A stretch of 9,823 bases of DNA. Origin: an uncultured Clostridia bacterium. Its GTDB lineage: Bacteria; Bacillota; Clostridia; HGM11327. The notes beneath the pieces were generated by a model. That model saw nothing but the letters and a program-made list of their open reading frames with translations, made no database searches and was not told the DNA's origin. The position numbers were made by a program, and so were the translations under genes. Shown piece by piece: positions 4,901-9,823 of this stretch; within the stretch, counting starts at the first letter, position 1; the number at the start of each line of letters is the position of its first letter. The stretch spans positions 1 through 9,823 of the forward strand of contig CAJLXE010000048.1 of assembly GCA_905210525.1 (NCBI GenBank), in the 5' to 3' direction.

Positions 4901-7675
4901 AACGTCATGCTGTCAAAAACAATAGGCTCACATCCTATGAACATAGTAAACAACGGCGATTTTGACAATACTTCTACAAGTGCTCAAACGCAAAATTTTT
5001 GGCAGATAACTAACAGCTCGTTTGAACGACAAAATTTTGCTGCACCTTTTTACAATGCACTTAAGCTTCATGGCAATATATCAAAAAAGGTTTATGCTCA
5101 ACAGACTCTGTTTTCGTCAAACACGTTTGTTTATGTTGAAAATGACATTGCTCTGACTGTGTCCGGATTCGGTATGGCGACACAGGCGATTAATAACGGA
5201 AACAAGGTTTTCGGACTGCGGCTTGATGTGGAATACGGTGGCGGCAATCCATATAAGGAAACCGTATATTTCCGATTTACAGGAAATACACCTATTGCCG
5301 TAGATATCAATGGGTGTACAGATGCAAGTGAATGGCAATATATATGCGGCAATTATATTATTGAATCCGGTAAATTGATCAAGAGCATAAAAATCAGTTG
5401 TGATTATTCATATAACAGCGGAAATGCTTATTTTGACAATATATGTGTTATGGCAGATTCAGAGGGGGCAGTCTCAAGATATTATTACTATGATAACGGA
5501 AAGCCGCGCCTTACTATAACAGGGAAAGCTGCAGTATATTATAAATATAATGACAATGGTAATATATCCAGAATAATAACACAGGACGGGATAACGGAAT
5601 ATGTGTATGGCACGTCATTTACAGATCGCATAGAGTCGGAAAAATTCTATACATACAGCGGAAGAATGGTATTTATAACGAGCGGCACAACTCCGATGGT
5701 ATTGTCTGAAGGCAATCTGGGAACGATAACCGAAAAATTGATAAAACAATATACATATGGTACAAGTTGTGGATTGGTTACTCAGATTGACGTTAAAGCT
5801 GCCGGAGACAACAACGCTTATATACGTACAAGTGCGACATATAATACCTCATTGACTTCGCATAAAAAGCATTTTGGCTCAATCAGCACTTCGGTAAACA
5901 GTCTTGGGGAAACAACACACTATTTTTATGATTCACAGGGAAGACTTTATGCTGTAATGGAGCCTAACGGCAAGGGAACGTATTATACGTATGATAACAG
6001 AAACAGGCTTACGGCTGTTTATCCTGCGATGTATACAGCATGGGGAGCTGTAGCCAAAAATTTGGGCTCTGCACAAGTGTCATATACATATAACAGCTTG
6101 GGACAGCTTGCAACAATAACCGCAAACGGAACTGTTTATAAGCTTTCATACGATAATTTCGGAAATGTAAAGACGGAAATGATTGGTACTGCAACAACGA
6201 TTTCAGTTCAACGCAACGAAAAAAACGGACAGATAAAGAAAGTGACATACTCAAACGGAGTAAGCGTAGATTATGAGTATGACATTATTGACAGAGTTAA
6301 GAAAATAACATATAATAAAGGTAGCGTCGTACAGTGTGTTTACGAGTATGAATATGACTGGAACGGAAATCTTGTAAAGATGACCGACAGTGCGTCAAAA
6401 CGTAAAACGGTGTATAAATATGATAATACCGGAAAAATAATCGGCTTTATCAATTCGGATACATTGGCAAATGACAGCGTGCTTGCAGGAAGCTACAATT
6501 ACAATGATAATTCAACACTTTCGGGTAAGCAGTATGTTCAGAAGTACGGAACGCAAAACATGACGCATACGTACGAATATCAGTATAACACCATGGGTCA
6601 GATAAGTCTTGTTCGTGCAGGAAACATTATAACGGAAACTATTCCGCGTGAATATACTATACAACCGACATATGACGGTTTTGGAAGAGTTTCGTATCGT
6701 TATATAAAGCTTGTGAACGGAAGCAGCACGGAGGTAACTTTATCTGAAAATTATACCTATAAATCGAACGGAAACGGTAAAACTTCGCAGATAGTTACAT
6801 ATGTAACAGGTTTAAGTACATTATCAAAGGAAATAAGTGCATTCACGTATGATAATAACGGCAATATAATCAAGATAACGGATGTAAGGGATGTTGTTTA
6901 TTATCAATATACTTATGACAGCCTTGGCAGGCTTACGCGCGAGGACAATAAGGACGCGAATAAGACCTATGTTTATACGTACGATAAAGCAGGCAACATA
7001 ACGAGCAAAAAAACTTATGCGTTTACGACCGGAACACCGGGTACCGTACAGAGTACAAATACATACACATACGGTAATACGAACTGGAGAGATCAGCTCA
7101 CCAAATTCAACGGTACAGAACTGACATATGATGCAATGGGCAATCCGTTGACATATTATAACGGAACAAGAATGACGTTTACGTGGATAAAGGGACGTGA
7201 GCTTGCGAAGACTGTTAAAGGCTCGACGACGGTGACTTATACGTATGGAGAGAACGGTATCAGGATTACCAAAACCGTAGGAAGTACAAAGCATAAGTAT
7301 AATTATGACGGAAGTACGCTTATATCGGAAGAATACGGCAATGTGATTATTGTTTACGTGTATGGCGCTGATGGTACGCCGATAGGATATCGGTACCGAA
7401 CAAGCAGCTATGCGGCGAACACATTTGATGATTATCTGTATCTGAAAAATATGCAGGGAGATATAATAAAAATATACAGTGCAAGCGGAACTCAAGTTGC
7501 GGAATATGTATATGATGCATGGGGAAATGTAATATCTGCGACAGGTACGATGGCAAATGTAAATCCGTTGAGATACAGAGGATATTATTATGATGCGGAT
7601 ACAGGGTTGTACTACCTGCAAAGCGGATATTATGATCCCGTAACGTATCAATGCGGACTCACAATTAAATGTTAA
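1958..7675 (+). CDS. Giant Rhs/YD-repeat cell-surface protein, broken at both ends
   Basis: The long ORF has 1,905 residues and belongs to the Clostridial RHS-repeat proteins (WapA/polymorphic-toxin type). Residues about 1-273 form the usual N-terminal region (SVPVHYADENGTWHDIDN is a family-like motif), ending at VTVDPT (about 272-277). Residues about 277-412 are DNRLRE-like, with WDITDIAKKWYSGDENYGLVF. Residues 423-470 are the typical linker (YWSYDSQ, TGYVN, LSLVYNS). Two carbohydrate-binding-like beta-sandwich domains follow, each opening with NGDFD and closing with an aromatic-IDN or FDN motif (841-985 and 994-1165). YD repeats run from about 1175, and the Rhs core spans 1827-1896. In intact relatives the repeats form a shell around a C-terminal toxin that is delivered outside the cell. 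Here the signal peptide is severed by a stop just upstream, and after T1896 a net 8-base loss gives an off-frame nine-residue tail, YQCGLTIKC. No toxin tip is encoded. The body has no internal stop, so inactivation is recent or the remnant is still translated. Confidence 0.9.
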   Translation: MSVYAEISQKLSMNNRLTADESSDLIDAWERGIYELTERRTENVKHFLLPDGSITAVMYSVPVHYADENGTWHDIDNTLSLAQNEYSTSNQRIKFAKKITGNESLFTLHDGNGKITLSLNGARKKATGAATVTSTYSNEQPAELQKLIDLERLSSRILYADILDGVDIEYVAESMNLKENIIIKRTLDDYSFEFTLALNNLSASITETGSVRIYNESGKNVYVIPKGYMYDANGKISTDVEYALEYVSNGKYTLTVTADKTWINAEERAFPVTVDPTLSQAVQADSMLRSASCENGIRKTVELPELPSSAYITEVKLSLACITDSEEYIGVYGVTSENGDISETLIDFNRITPSAAMSNSGPSEYSWDITDIAKKWYSGDENYGLVFKSASAMTDENDSDFYVASVNSIATVSYQDMKGLESYWSYDSQTIGTSSTGYVNCANGALTFNTDLVSTTNSLIPCTLSLVYNSFLNDNYYAYPNAGTANPSGSVYWGFKFNITETLIEVNATSNPNSEFDIYYIYSDADGSQHYFVRDEDTGIYRDLSGLQLKLEYYLNGGNNTMQDIIYPDGTKKTFISVPTPANSLSNVHLVGAWILVGITDIHGNMLEYKLDSSYRPYKIVLRPNGSGINSEIAEIEIKYNSNSGMPYIVRNVNTNEAAILKPDKSDRAYRLSDVIYAVAESNVSESDWNTFYQTGAATGITETRKIKYKYSYYSGASSTRYLDEITDSSVNYSLSYKYTADVKISEITYTNSNNKHKKAISYYSDYTTIQDSGNDGDFNTADDIIRHFVFDTAGRTVTAYSTDKDKKEIFDISGCEYETENQNAVNKYKTSTSTGGISANYLLNGDFDKTGDLLYWTKTGNASSGVQSGFGSGKAILTVNKNSVSSIHQTVNLKSGSYTLSADIDSSELKNAEIWLKAQSLSNSSHLFEERVPINNDYIGTDKYSFAYMSFTVAETEEFKISIELKGSSGLSGSTYVWIDNVMLSKTIGSHPMNIVNNGDFDNTSTSAQTQNFWQITNSSFERQNFAAPFYNALKLHGNISKKVYAQQTLFSSNTFVYVENDIALTVSGFGMATQAINNGNKVFGLRLDVEYGGGNPYKETVYFRFTGNTPIAVDINGCTDASEWQYICGNYIIESGKLIKSIKISCDYSYNSGNAYFDNICVMADSEGAVSRYYYYDNGKPRLTITGKAAVYYKYNDNGNISRIITQDGITEYVYGTSFTDRIESEKFYTYSGRMVFITSGTTPMVLSEGNLGTITEKLIKQYTYGTSCGLVTQIDVKAAGDNNAYIRTSATYNTSLTSHKKHFGSISTSVNSLGETTHYFYDSQGRLYAVMEPNGKGTYYTYDNRNRLTAVYPAMYTAWGAVAKNLGSAQVSYTYNSLGQLATITANGTVYKLSYDNFGNVKTEMIGTATTISVQRNEKNGQIKKVTYSNGVSVDYEYDIIDRVKKITYNKGSVVQCVYEYEYDWNGNLVKMTDSASKRKTVYKYDNTGKIIGFINSDTLANDSVLAGSYNYNDNSTLSGKQYVQKYGTQNMTHTYEYQYNTMGQISLVRAGNIITETIPREYTIQPTYDGFGRVSYRYIKLVNGSSTEVTLSENYTYKSNGNGKTSQIVTYVTGLSTLSKEISAFTYDNNGNIIKITDVRDVVYYQYTYDSLGRLTREDNKDANKTYVYTYDKAGNITSKKTYAFTTGTPGTVQSTNTYTYGNTNWRDQLTKFNGTELTYDAMGNPLTYYNGTRMTFTWIKGRELAKTVKGSTTVTYTYGENGIRITKTVGSTKHKYNYDGSTLISEEYGNVIIVYVYGADGTPIGYRYRTSSYAANTFDDYLYLKNMQGDIIKIYSASGTQVAEYVYDAWGNVISATGTMANVNPLRYRGYYYDADTGLYYLQSGYYDPVTYQCGLTIKC
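5480..7435 (+). repeat. YD-repeat array inside the Rhs protein
   Basis: Residues about 1175-1826 contain a long series of degenerate units of the form YxYDxxGxLxxI. Examples are FYDSQGRLYAV, TYDNRNRLTAV, SYDNFGNVKTE, EYDWNGNLVKM, TYDNNGNIIKI, TYDSLGRLTRE and TYDKAGNITSK. Spacing is roughly 20-30 residues. Such repeats build the beta-strand cocoon of Rhs proteins. Units are divergent at DNA level, so this is a protein repeat and not a recent tandem duplication. Confidence 0.9.
7436..7645 (+). other. Rhs-associated core domain, cut just before its GRFINAD end
   Basis: Residues 1827-1896 read LYLKNMQGDIIKIYSASG, then EYVYDAWGN, then RYRGYYYDADTGLYYLQS and YYDPVT. This is the highly conserved core that separates the repeat shell from the variable toxin tip. 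In the family the next residues are normally GRFINAD. Here the frame is lost at exactly that point. S-G-Y replaces the more usual S-R-Y before YDP. Confidence 0.9.
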
Positions 7676-7750
7676 TTTATGACTGATCAGATATAATTGT
7701 AAACCTATTGTGCAAATATTCTTATAATGTATTGCGATGTAAAACGGTAA
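7646..7750 (+). pseudogene. Frameshifted remnant of the Rhs core end and tip junction
   Basis: Read one base out of the main frame, bases 7647-7682 encode INADSQLNVNL and then TGA. This is the missing continuation of YYDPVT-GRF-INAD, so about 8 bases (GRF codons) have been lost. Further on, TGT GCA AAT at 7709-7717, followed by codons for I L I M Y C D V, matches the conserved YCANNPxxxxD segment that normally follows. It is preceded by AACCTAT in place of the full NLFAY coding sequence, which implies another loss of about 8 bases. Stops interrupt every frame. This is decayed Rhs C-terminal DNA, not an expressed segment. The first match is strong, the second moderate. Confidence 0.7.
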
Positions 7751-8170
7751 GCTTATTTGGGTATGCCGTCGGTATTGTTATTATCGGAATGTATGTATAG
7801 GTTTCGGTGTTGATGATTGTGAAAATGTTGTATTGCAATGGTATTATTCTGTGCGTACAGAAAGAAAGACAGCAACAGCAGACTTGATTCAGGCGGGATT
7901 ATCTCAGCAATAAATATCAAGGGAGTGTATTTTATGATTTTCGAATTATTAAATATTATGTTTACATTATAAACAAAAACATAATGACGATACAGGGAAT
8001 AATTGAAACTGATGCTAAAACAAATTTTTCGCCGGGCAGATATTATGTAGCAGTCAGTAATGAAGTAAAATCAGAATAATTATTTTAAACCTGAAAATAA
8101 ATTACTGCGTGACGGACTCGGACTTGATACATATATAAATTTAACTTTAAAACACGAAAATCAATCGAAA
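7751..8170 (+). other. Decayed coding-like DNA where a toxin tip would be
   Basis: No credible gene covers this stretch. Fragments of coding character remain. Frame 7743-7913 is open for 56 codons without a start (includes GFGVDDCENVVLQWYYSVRT). AAGGGAG (7919-7925) precedes ATG 7934, but that frame stops after 12 codons (7970-7972). ATG 7984 opens 31 codons to 8079 (includes ETDAKTNFSPGRYYVAVS) without a Shine-Dalgarno. A fourth frame is open from 8069, continuing into the 8171 ORF, and reads RDGLGLDTYINLTLKHENQS. Alternating short open frames with a stranded ribosome binding site are what one or two frameshifted genes leave behind. The fragments could come from a toxin tip, an immunity gene, or both; I recognise none. 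Confidence 0.45.
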
Positions 8171-8380
8171 ATGAACATATGTGTCTTACTGAACAAGTTT
8201 GCTGTTACATTTGAAAAAATGTACATGAGTTTGCTTTGCATATTTCAGATTATATTTTTTACTTTGGAAATCGGAAGTATATGGTTGAAATTGTTACCGT
8301 TGGGAATGATTTTGTTTGCATTGTGTTTTTCTTATATTGGATTTATAATTTTTGCAAATAGGACAGTCAAAAGAATATGA
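8171..8380 (+). CDS. Doubtful small membrane protein or gene remnant
   Basis: This frame encodes 69 residues from ATG 8171, with two likely membrane segments (about 19-42, YMSLLCIFQIIFFTLEIG; and about 45-66, LLPLGMILFALCFSYIGF) and a basic tail, NRTVKRI. Neither this ATG nor those at 8219 and 8225 has a Shine-Dalgarno. The frame is already open upstream from 8069 with plausible hydrophilic sequence, so the ORF looks like the 3' part of a gene that lost its start. Small two-helix proteins do occur as immunity proteins next to toxins, but position is the only support for that here. It could equally be untranslated. Confidence 0.35.
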   Translation: MNICVLLNKFAVTFEKMYMSLLCIFQIIFFTLEIGSIWLKLLPLGMILFALCFSYIGFIIFANRTVKRI

Positions 8381-8497
8381 AGTTTACTTAACGGGTAAAA
8401 GAACAGGTTAAAGTATCTGCAAAGAATGTGAACGTGGTTTAAATGTATCGGAAGGAGAAGAAGTCATTTGGATTAAGCACATTTGATAAAAGCTTTT

Positions 8498-8504
8498 GGG
8501 AGGT
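8498..8504 (+). promoter_or_regulatory. Ribosome binding site favouring start 8515
   Basis: GGGAGGT lies 10 bases before ATG 8515. The farther ATG 8443 has no Shine-Dalgarno. This site therefore decides the start of the following gene. Confidence 0.6.
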
Positions 8505-8514
8505 AACACATTAT

Positions 8515-8937
8515 ATGGAGTTAAAAGTAGGCCGGTTAAATAATGGTGAAATGTTTTGCTGCTCTGGAAAGAAAGCAAAGGACTTGTTTAAAGATACAGA
8601 AATACATTTGAATTTTGCCTGTTATGGGAGAGTATATAGTACTTTTGCAGAAACGAAAGAGGGCTATTATTTAAAAAATAATATAAAAAGCAGAGTTATA
8701 TCTTCAATGTATATGTTGCCGGGTGCAGCACAGACAATTTTGGCTTTTTACGTAGTCAAGAGAAAATCATTTCCGGAAGATCTGAAAACTGAATTTGAAC
8801 AGGTATATTTGCCCAAATATTATGAGATTTATAATGAAATGCTTAATGCAAATAAATTTGAGAAGACAAGGATGGTGCTGGTAGAACATATTGACGGAAA
8901 ATTAAAATTGCACGATGTACGTTTTTATCAGAAATAA
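8515..8937 (+). CDS. Unrecognised small cytoplasmic protein, candidate orphan immunity gene
   Basis: The gene encodes 140 residues from ATG 8515, chosen because GGGAGGT precedes it. The same frame is open 24 codons further, to an ATG at 8443 that has no ribosome binding site, which would give 164 residues. The protein starts MELKVGRLNNGEMFCC. It has no signal peptide or clear membrane helix. It contains a short Cys pair (CCSGKK), a moderately hydrophobic stretch (ISSMYMLPGAAQTILAFYVV), and a charged, probably helical C-terminal half (FEQVYLPKYYEIYNEMLN) ending HDVRFYQK. No family was recognised. It lies behind an Rhs core with its own ribosome binding site, is compact, and is AT-richer than the Rhs gene, all typical of immunity genes in polymorphic-toxin loci. 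That is context only. The next gene starts 63 bases later. Confidence 0.7.
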   Translation: MELKVGRLNNGEMFCCSGKKAKDLFKDTEIHLNFACYGRVYSTFAETKEGYYLKNNIKSRVISSMYMLPGAAQTILAFYVVKRKSFPEDLKTEFEQVYLPKYYEIYNEMLNANKFEKTRMVLVEHIDGKLKLHDVRFYQK

Positions 8938-9000
8938 GCTTTGATGATGTGACAAAACAAATAATCTGTATGGCAAAAAAACAGACACAAGAGGTAAAAT

Positions 9001-9540
9001 ATGATTAAAGTATTAAATAAGTTTGATATGGTTGATTTATTTTTGGAAATAAACGAAGACGGGATTTCTCCGATAAACAACGGGTTTGAGGTATCTTTGA
9101 AAAATTTTGACGGTAATTATAGATACGGTGCCGACTCATTTCGGAAGATAAAAAGCGTATATGAGGATGCTGAGAATCAATTACTTGATATATTTAAGAG
9201 TATTTGTGATTTTGTAAAAATGAAAAATTTTTATGTAGGCTTTTATCAGGAAACAATATATGCAAAGAAAGCCAACAAGCTGTATTTAAAATTGAATAAC
9301 GGTAAACATTTATATACTGACGAGTACAGATATATAAAGAATGTACTCAGAGACTCATTTAAAGGAAAGATATTTTCATATATTTTGTTAGAAGACAAAT
9401 ATTTAATTATTGCGACAGATCACATGGATATTTCTGTAACGAACAATGGCAATGCGGATGAAATAAATTCATTAAGAAAATTGCTTTCTGCTAAATTTGA
9501 TAATATAAATATGCTTGACTGGAATTATGATAATACTTGA
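9001..9540 (+). CDS. Unrecognised small soluble protein, candidate orphan immunity gene
   Basis: The gene encodes 179 residues. AGAGGT (8990-8995) lies 5 bases before ATG 9001, so the start is well supported. The protein is soluble, with no signal peptide, no membrane helix and a single Cys. It has an acidic N-terminal part (FDMVDLFLEINEDGIS), a central helix-like stretch (YEDAENQLLDIFKSICDFV), and a Lys/Tyr-rich middle. Its C-terminal part looks strand-rich (IFSYILLEDKYLIIATDHMD) and ends in MLDWNYDNT. I recognise no family. It is extremely AT-rich; in the two 60-base lines I counted (9001-9060, 9361-9420) GC is about 20-22%, against about 38-43% in sampled Rhs lines. That contrast, the spacing and the position suggest an acquired cargo or immunity gene. 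Its cognate toxin, if any, is not in the window. Confidence 0.75.
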   Translation: MIKVLNKFDMVDLFLEINEDGISPINNGFEVSLKNFDGNYRYGADSFRKIKSVYEDAENQLLDIFKSICDFVKMKNFYVGFYQETIYAKKANKLYLKLNNGKHLYTDEYRYIKNVLRDSFKGKIFSYILLEDKYLIIATDHMDISVTNNGNADEINSLRKLLSAKFDNINMLDWNYDNT

Positions 9541-9596
9541 ATAACACGGTCGAGATTTGATCAATATCGGGTAAACCGTGAAAATATAACCATAAC

Positions 9597-9602
9597 AGGA
9601 GG
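9597..9602 (+). promoter_or_regulatory. Ribosome binding site of the 9612 gene
   Basis: AGGAGG lies 9 bases before ATG 9612, a perfect match to the anti-Shine-Dalgarno. It supports a short gene that would otherwise be easy to miss. Confidence 0.8.
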
Positions 9603-9611
9603 TCTGACGAT

Positions 9612-9823
9612 ATGTGTAATCACAGAGTAAATTATAATGAATATTGCCAAAAAACAAGGCTTTTTACTAAAATAAACACAGACAATACTGAATTTTTGTG
9701 TAGAAAATGCAACAAAAAGGTAAAGAGTGCAAAAAAACTTTGGGTTGCAGCAAAAATAATCAACGCTTTTACCGCTGCTTTTATTCAGGTAAATTGTTTT
9801 ATTGTTTTTGGGTTGAATAATAT
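9612..9823 (+). CDS. Zinc-ribbon plus membrane-segment protein, 3' end outside window
   Basis: ATG 9612, preceded by a perfect AGGAGG, opens a frame of 70 codons that runs off the window. Residues 2-4 are CNH and residues 30-33 are CRKC, giving a CxH plus CxxC set that suits a small treble-clef or zinc-ribbon metal site; C12 is extra. After a basic stretch (NKKVKSAKK, about 34-42), residues about 43-68 are largely hydrophobic (LWVAAKIINAFTAAFIQVN onward) and probably enter the membrane. Small proteins with an N-terminal zinc ribbon followed by a transmembrane helix are common in Bacillota, but the function of this one is unknown. It follows the previous gene by 71 bases on the same strand, so it may share its transcript. 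Confidence 0.7.
   Translation, partial: MCNHRVNYNEYCQKTRLFTKINTDNTEFLCRKCNKKVKSAKKLWVAAKIINAFTAAFIQVNCFIVFGLNN

Noticed and set aside
6824..7651. Long minus-strand open frame of 275 codons opposite the Rhs repeats and core
   Set aside because: It lies wholly antisense to clear YD repeats. The repeated TAT/GAT/GGN codon pattern keeps the opposite strand free of stops, the translation is low-complexity Ile/Arg/Cys-rich, and there is no sensible ribosome binding site context.
8443..8514. Start at ATG 8443 for the 8515 gene (164 residues)
   Set aside because: There is no Shine-Dalgarno before 8443, whereas GGGAGGT precedes 8515. The 24 extra codons may be untranslated leader, although the longer form cannot be fully excluded.
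9545..9580. Hairpin CACGGT/ACCGTG between the 9001 and 9612 genes as a terminator
   Set aside because: The stem is only 6 bp with a 24-base interior (plus a 3-bp inner CGA/TCG pairing) and is followed by AAAATATAAC rather than a T run. It could be a weak structure but not an intrinsic terminator.
1..9823. CRISPR array, tRNA/rRNA genes, insertion-sequence transposase, phage integrase
   Set aside because: I looked for regularly spaced repeats, tRNA-like cloverleaf or TTCGA arms, transposase motifs and terminal repeats, and saw none that hold up.

Overview
The window looks like a chromosomal segment of a low-GC Bacillota, most likely a gut Clostridia relative. The evidence is the AT-rich sequence, strong AGGAGG-type ribosome binding sites, a consensus sigma-A promoter, and a very large secreted Rhs/YD-repeat protein of the architecture common in Clostridia. 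TGA is an ordinary stop here: three other genes end on it, and TGG is used throughout for Trp.

Layout. Bases 2-550 hold the 3' part of an unrecognised hydrophilic protein. Bases 621-1370 encode an unrecognised exported or membrane-anchored protein, closed by a clear intrinsic terminator (1391-1425). Bases 1371-1888 are a long leader. It has a near-consensus promoter (1479-1508), a 29-codon small ORF with an excellent Shine-Dalgarno (1689-1778), and a second intrinsic terminator (1760-1798) whose loop contains the stop codon of that small ORF. Bases 1889-7675 are a giant Rhs gene with this domain order: N-terminal Clostridial Rhs region, DNRLRE-like domain, two carbohydrate-binding-like beta-sandwich domains, a long YD-repeat array, and the Rhs core.

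The Rhs gene is broken at both ends although about 1,900 codons between stay open. At the 5' end the natural signal peptide (ATG 1889) is cut by an in-frame TGA (1952-1954), so the long ORF beginning at 1958 lacks its export signal. At the 3' end a net 8-base loss falls exactly at the core junction (DPxTGRFINAD), so the conserved INAD segment sits in the next frame. Further downstream, recognisable remnants of the usual NLFAYCANNP segment also carry a deletion. The toxin tip that should follow the core is absent or unrecognisable, and bases 7676-8170 look like decayed coding DNA.

Bases 8171-9823 carry a dubious two-helix membrane ORF and then three small AT-rich genes with good ribosome binding sites, the last a CxH/CxxC zinc-ribbon plus membrane-segment protein cut by the window edge. 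By position, directly behind an Rhs C-terminus, these are candidate immunity or cargo genes of a polymorphic-toxin locus that lost its toxin. That role is inferred from context only; none of the three was recognised by sequence.

The most interesting items are the doubly broken yet long-open Rhs gene, the TGA-C stop inside its signal peptide, the leader peptide/terminator arrangement upstream, and the set of apparently intact small genes left behind the dead tip.
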